Assembly: GCA_951640195.1 (NCBI GenBank)
Contig: OX621171.1
Coordinates: forward strand, 1,984,001-2,048,000
Reading direction: 5' to 3'
Source of the DNA: Porpolomopsis calyptriformis
Lineage: Eukaryota > Basidiomycota > Agaricomycetes > Agaricales > Hygrophoraceae
DNA: 64,000 nt
Each line of letters opens with the position of its first letter. The stretch's first letter is position 1. Below, piece after piece: positions 60,544 through 64,000 of this stretch. The notes below the pieces were generated by a model, which made no database searches, was not told the DNA's origin, and was given only the letters and a program-made list of their open reading frames with translations. The position numbers and the translations under genes are program-made.

Positions 60544-61337
60544 GGACAGTTTCTATTCATTATCTATTGATGTGCTGCTATCATATGCCTGTACTTTGTT
60601 ACAGTTTTACAATCGATACAATTGAGTTGGACTTTGATGCCCATGTCTCACGTGAAAAAAAAAAAAAAACATACATGAATACATACATTACCTTGCCTGC
60701 GATGAAACCAATTACAACCTCATGTAACCTAGTAGATATGCCGAACACAATCTGCTTTATTTACATATACAGAAAGGTGGCAGCTTCTGGACTCCCTATC
60801 CCTTAGGGAGATAGAGCCCCATGTTGTACTTGCGGTTAGTGTTTGGCCCAGCAGATGCGCTACACCCTTGAAGCTATTATCTCCCTCGGTTCACCCGTGT
60901 GGTTGAATGGTTGGGTCGCATTGGTTGGCTGGGTGGGTTGCGCGCAGCTAACTCAGCCTCTGTCTCTCGTAATAGAGCTGCCTTCATTTTCTTCTTTTTA
61001 TTCCGCTTCCACTTGTTTTGTTTGTAGTTTTTCCCTCGTTCAACCTGTGCTGTTGAAGTGGGAGAGAAATAAGAATAAGAATAAGTTAATAAATCAATAC
61101 GCAATAAATAAATTCACGTTGAGTAGCCTGCCTACTTGGAGGTTCCGAGGTTCGTACCATGGCCACACGTGTAGATGATTGTCTGCTATACAGTAGTCAA
61201 AGGATGCTAAGTTATCGAGCGGCTGAATGAACTAACTTGTTTGGCTGCACGATGCATGTTGGCAACGGAGCCCTAAGCCTCTGTTCGATTTCGCCTGCGA
61301 ATGAAGAAGAAATCTCCTCTGTGGCTGATCATCATCA
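60544..61337. other. Intergenic between convergent JmjC and WAVR-A genes, right arm
   Basis: Contains an A-run near 60,656-60,670 (one base different in length from the left arm) and AT-rich repeats AAGAATAAGAATAAG near 61,072. Long open frames here are not conserved in codon pattern, and I do not call them. Confidence 0.4.
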
Positions 61338-62311
61338 TCAGTCTAGATATTTGATATCTGGTGTGGCATGAGACCCATAGATCCCATTCACGTACCAGCT
61401 TTTGAGGTAGAATGTGCCAATGCGACATCCAATGGTGATTTATCCACATGTGTTGGGTCGATACTTATATCGAACTCAGGGATCTTGACTGTGGCTGATC
61501 GTTTAGTCAGGATATCTGATGTAGCATGAGAGCGATGGATCCCATTCACACACCAGCTTGTTGTGCCAAACAGGTGTCGCCTTTGTCGAGAAGGTCGGCT
61601 GCAGAGAGTAAAACGTTTGAAGGGCCCACAGAGATATGTTCCCTCGCTTTGTTCAGTGCGCTTGCAAGGCTGTCTATAATACGATGACCCGAATTCATCC
61701 AGGTATTTTGTTTTTTATATTTGTTGAAAATATCTGTCCATCCTATTATAGAACGTAGTATAAACCATCAGGACTTTGGGAGCGATTCATCACGTACGAT
61801 ATTCCAATGGGTCGCCATGCATATAACTCTCCCAGCCCTGTTCTCTGCATGTGGTGAGATAAGCGTCACGGTCAGGCTTTGAGTGGCCAAAGGAGTGCAT
61901 CGTTCGAACGGCCCAAGGCCGGGTACTCCAAGGTTGTTCATTAAAGCTGGAAGGGGGTTCCATTGCGAAGAATTCTTCAAGGAGGTCATCCCTTAGCAGC
62001 TCTAAATAGCGCGACATCGATTTATCTCCAGAAACCAGGCTAGCCCAATATTGAAGATCAAGAAACGCAACCTGTTGGCACAGCATGAATGGCAAGGAAA
62101 AGTGGCGAGACTGATTCGTGATGATATTAAAGGCAATGAATTCCAATGGAAAATACTTCCAGCGTATCTTTGTGTCGGAACCCATCGGTTTGAACAGGTA
62201 GTTCTTTGAATTCTCCAATTCAAATAGACACAGCCAGCTGCTTGGTTGAACCTCTGAGATGCCATCCTGCCATCTATGGGTATCGTTGAGAATAAAATCG
62301 AGATCTGCCAT
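61338..62311 (-). CDS. WAVR-A: protein with the WAVR/HSFGHS domain
   Basis: Four exons fit on the minus strand, giving about 280 aa: the first (62,311-61,798) covers MADLDFILNDTHRWQDGISE, SSWLCLFELENS, QQVAFLDLQYWASL, RYLELLRDDLLEEFF and the key motif PWAVRTMHSFGHSKPDRDAY with C-x4-GW-x2-Y-x3-DP-x2-Y. The next exons read WTDIFNKYKK, IIDSLASALNKVREHIS, NVLLSAADLLDKGDTCLAQQ and VKIPEFDISIEPTHVD, ending IKYLD. Two of its introns are only 38 bp and about 80% identical to each other. It is homologous to WAVR-C and to the N-terminus of the JmjC gene. Function unknown; the conserved His/Cys/Asp pattern could bind metal or nucleic acid (inference). The left copy has a stop. Confidence 0.68.
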
Positions 62312-63044
62312 TGGATTCGGATTCGGTAGTGCTTTCGGAACTTGTGAATGTTTGTTAATCCTATATTTGGTAGGTGTTCAAATCGAGCCCAGCATAACTT
62401 ATGCTTGGCTGCGCACTTCAAAAGAGGCAGTTTGGACAATCGTGAGTGTAATTATAAAAGAAGGATGAACCATAAAATCAAGTGAGATGTTGAGGTCATC
62501 TCCATTGGAACTAAAATCGATGAAATTTTATCACCGAAGGTCTCTTTTTCTCGTTTGAATAGTAGCGACTTTCTCATTGTATTACAGCATTCGTAACTGA
62601 AATTTACTGATAAACAGATCAACTGGCACTGATTCGTGGTGATCATGCAATGATTAGATGTACTTTGGGCATGGTGAAGTCAATTTAATGTAGACTAGTC
62701 AGCTGCCGCCTTAGCTAAATGTAAGTTTTCCAATTTGCTAATGATCCGCACCTACAAACCTACTCTGTGGTATTGTTTTTCAGTAACTAGAAATTTTCAT
62801 CACTGAAAAGATGTGAGGGGGTGATTGAGTGATTTAGTTACTGTTTTTCGTTGATTTCCCTTCCCTTCCTTCCAACAGTCTCATTTTGGCAAAGGTTTGC
62901 TAATGTCTTCAACCTTATCGATAGCCTGTATTATGGAACGCAATACTTGCCTGCTAAGAAAACTTTAAATGCCGTCAATCTACGACATGCCAAGGTAAAG
63001 GGCCTCGGGTACACCTAGTATAGCAACATAAGATTAAAGTACGG
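62312..63044. other. Outer subterminal region of right arm
   Basis: Noncoding; equivalent to 3,788-4,510. Includes the AGTTACTG/CAGTAACT inverted repeat pair near 62,783-62,850 and the end block near 62,930-63,017 that also occurs at 1,356-1,447. Confidence 0.5.
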
Positions 63045-63545
63045 CTGAAAGACATCTTTGTGCTTCTTCAGACGACTCAGAATCACTTATTTCTCACTTT
63101 GTAATGGAGCGTGACTGCCATCCTTGATGATGTTGGAGAAGCGGTGAATGGTTTGCACCTTGGTGAGTGGTCATCTGGATACCAACACAAAAGGTCATAA
63201 TGAAAATTCAATTCATAGGGAATATCCGACGTGCGTGAGCAGATGAAATGTAGGAAAAGAGAGTGCGGGAGTGAGAATGGGTACGAGGGCCACCCTGAGA
63301 AGAAGGTAAAGAGGAAGTTGGCTAAGGGAGAACAAGGTGGAATCTACAGACGGGAGGGATGGCAAGGGTCACCATCCATGCTTCTCTACTGCATCCGAGA
63401 GATTGCGTGCCGAATCTTGATAACCATATTATTCAACACAGGGGCCTGATATTCAGATTTTTTAATGAAAGCCTTACCGTTCGATCCCAACCTCAGCATT
63501 TCCATCCTCTCGCCGTAACCGTTTGAAATCGTTTTGATCTCTCTG
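63045..63545. other. Right flank, no gene recognised
   Basis: A Lys/Arg-rich open frame at 63,231-63,449 is purine-rich by composition, and I do not support it as a gene. Otherwise nothing is seen. Confidence 0.3.
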
Positions 63546-63549
63546 ACCC

Positions 63550-64000
63550 CTAACCATCAATCCCATGGCTCTCCGTCGACTGTGGTCCAATGGGGTCATT
63601 ATCAGTCCCCGGCTGGGTTGGCGCAGTGACGATCCCACAGTGGATTGTTTGCTGGATCTCTTCGGCTATCTTGCTATCGCCATCCGTTGTCGACTGGGTG
63701 TTTACCAACGGCTCTGCTATGGTTGTCATCTTCGTGTTCTTTGAATTGACATAGACGGTCGGTAGTGTTTCTTCAGTTTCCTCATCCGACAAAAATTTGG
63801 CCTTCCATTGCTTTCTTCTTCTCGGGCTGACAGCTTTGGGGATGTTCATCTCATTCGCCTAACACGTCCCCTCTGTCAACCTGAAAAAAAGGAAAAGAGC
63901 AAGCTCACCTGGTGATGTTGGGCAGCGTGACTTTGATTCCCCGCAGATCCTGGTCCCATGGGGTTTCCCTCACCCTCCATCTGGTCTGAGGTCGTAACCC
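63550..64000 (-). CDS. Partial unrecognised protein at window edge
   Basis: The minus strand can be read as MEGEGNPMGPGSAGNQSHAA near 63,979-63,911, an intron (GTGAGCTTG...GTGTTAG), then ANEMNIPKAVSPRRRKQWKA and a polar Thr/Ser/Glu-rich segment ending SHGIDG at 63,550. It is low complexity and disordered in character and probably continues beyond the window. No domain is recognised. Confidence 0.4.

Larger units (their letters stand above)
45408..63044 (-). mobile_element. Right arm: intact ~17.6-kb giant element copy
   Basis: Reverse complement of the left arm, at what looks like about 98-99% identity by eye. Inner homology ends at TTGCAAATCAGGGACCC; outer homology ends at AGATTAAAGTACGG. 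In this copy every gene reads intact. Gene order from the inner end: tandem array, large protein (-), shared promoter, BAH-PHD (+), Sir2 (+), WAVR-C (+), WAVR-JmjC (+), WAVR-A (-), subterminal region. I recognise no DDE, tyrosine-recombinase, Rep/helicase or reverse-transcriptase signature, so the class of element is open; the large protein is the obvious candidate for the mobility function. Confidence 0.85.

Noticed and set aside
60843..61178. 111-aa frame between JmjC and WAVR-A (also 5,644-5,979)
   Set aside because: Composition is AT-rich low complexity, substitutions between arms are not codon-biased, and no domain is seen.

Overview
The window is genomic DNA of a filamentous basidiomycete, most likely an Agaricomycete. 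The evidence is many short (about 40-80 bp) GT-AG introns, a single-chain fused fatty acid synthase copy, and protein families typical of that group: a TET/JBP-like dioxygenase, an alpha-kinase, a DUF6698-like protein and a group III hybrid histidine kinase. I see no rRNA, tRNA or CRISPR.

Layout. (1) 1-3,786: a decayed TET/JBP dioxygenase gene, a 92-bp block matching the outer end of the large element, and an alpha-kinase gene. (2) 3,787-21,826: left arm of a very large inverted repeat. (3) 21,827-45,407: a 23.6-kb spacer of mostly broken host-gene pieces: RasGEF, fatty acid synthase, peroxisomal MFE-2, Nik1-type histidine kinase, sterol C-14 reductase, TRAPPC11 and an MFS transporter. It also holds two apparently intact genes, a coiled-coil protein and a DUF6698-like protein. 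(4) 45,408-63,044: right arm, the reverse complement of (2). (5) 63,045-64,000: right flank with part of an unrecognised gene.

The two arms are near-identical 18-kb copies of what looks like a giant mobile element. Each copy has six genes: a ~1,600-aa protein of unknown family, a BAH-PHD histone-reader protein, a Sir2 deacetylase, a JmjC-type dioxygenase with a novel N-terminal domain, and two further proteins sharing that domain. I call it the WAVR/HSFGHS domain after its most conserved residues. The inner end of each arm carries about 14 degenerate repeats with a ~148-bp period. The BAH-PHD gene and the large gene diverge from a ~129-bp shared promoter. The right copy reads intact throughout. 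In the left copy the large gene, Sir2 and one WAVR gene carry stop codons, and BAH-PHD is split by a solo LTR.

Working hypothesis (inference): a cargo-rich basidiomycete transposon carrying a chromatin reader/eraser set, inserted twice in opposite orientation or duplicated as an inverted repeat, around a patchwork of truncated host genes. Gene models were spliced by eye from the genomic sequence; exon edges are proposals.
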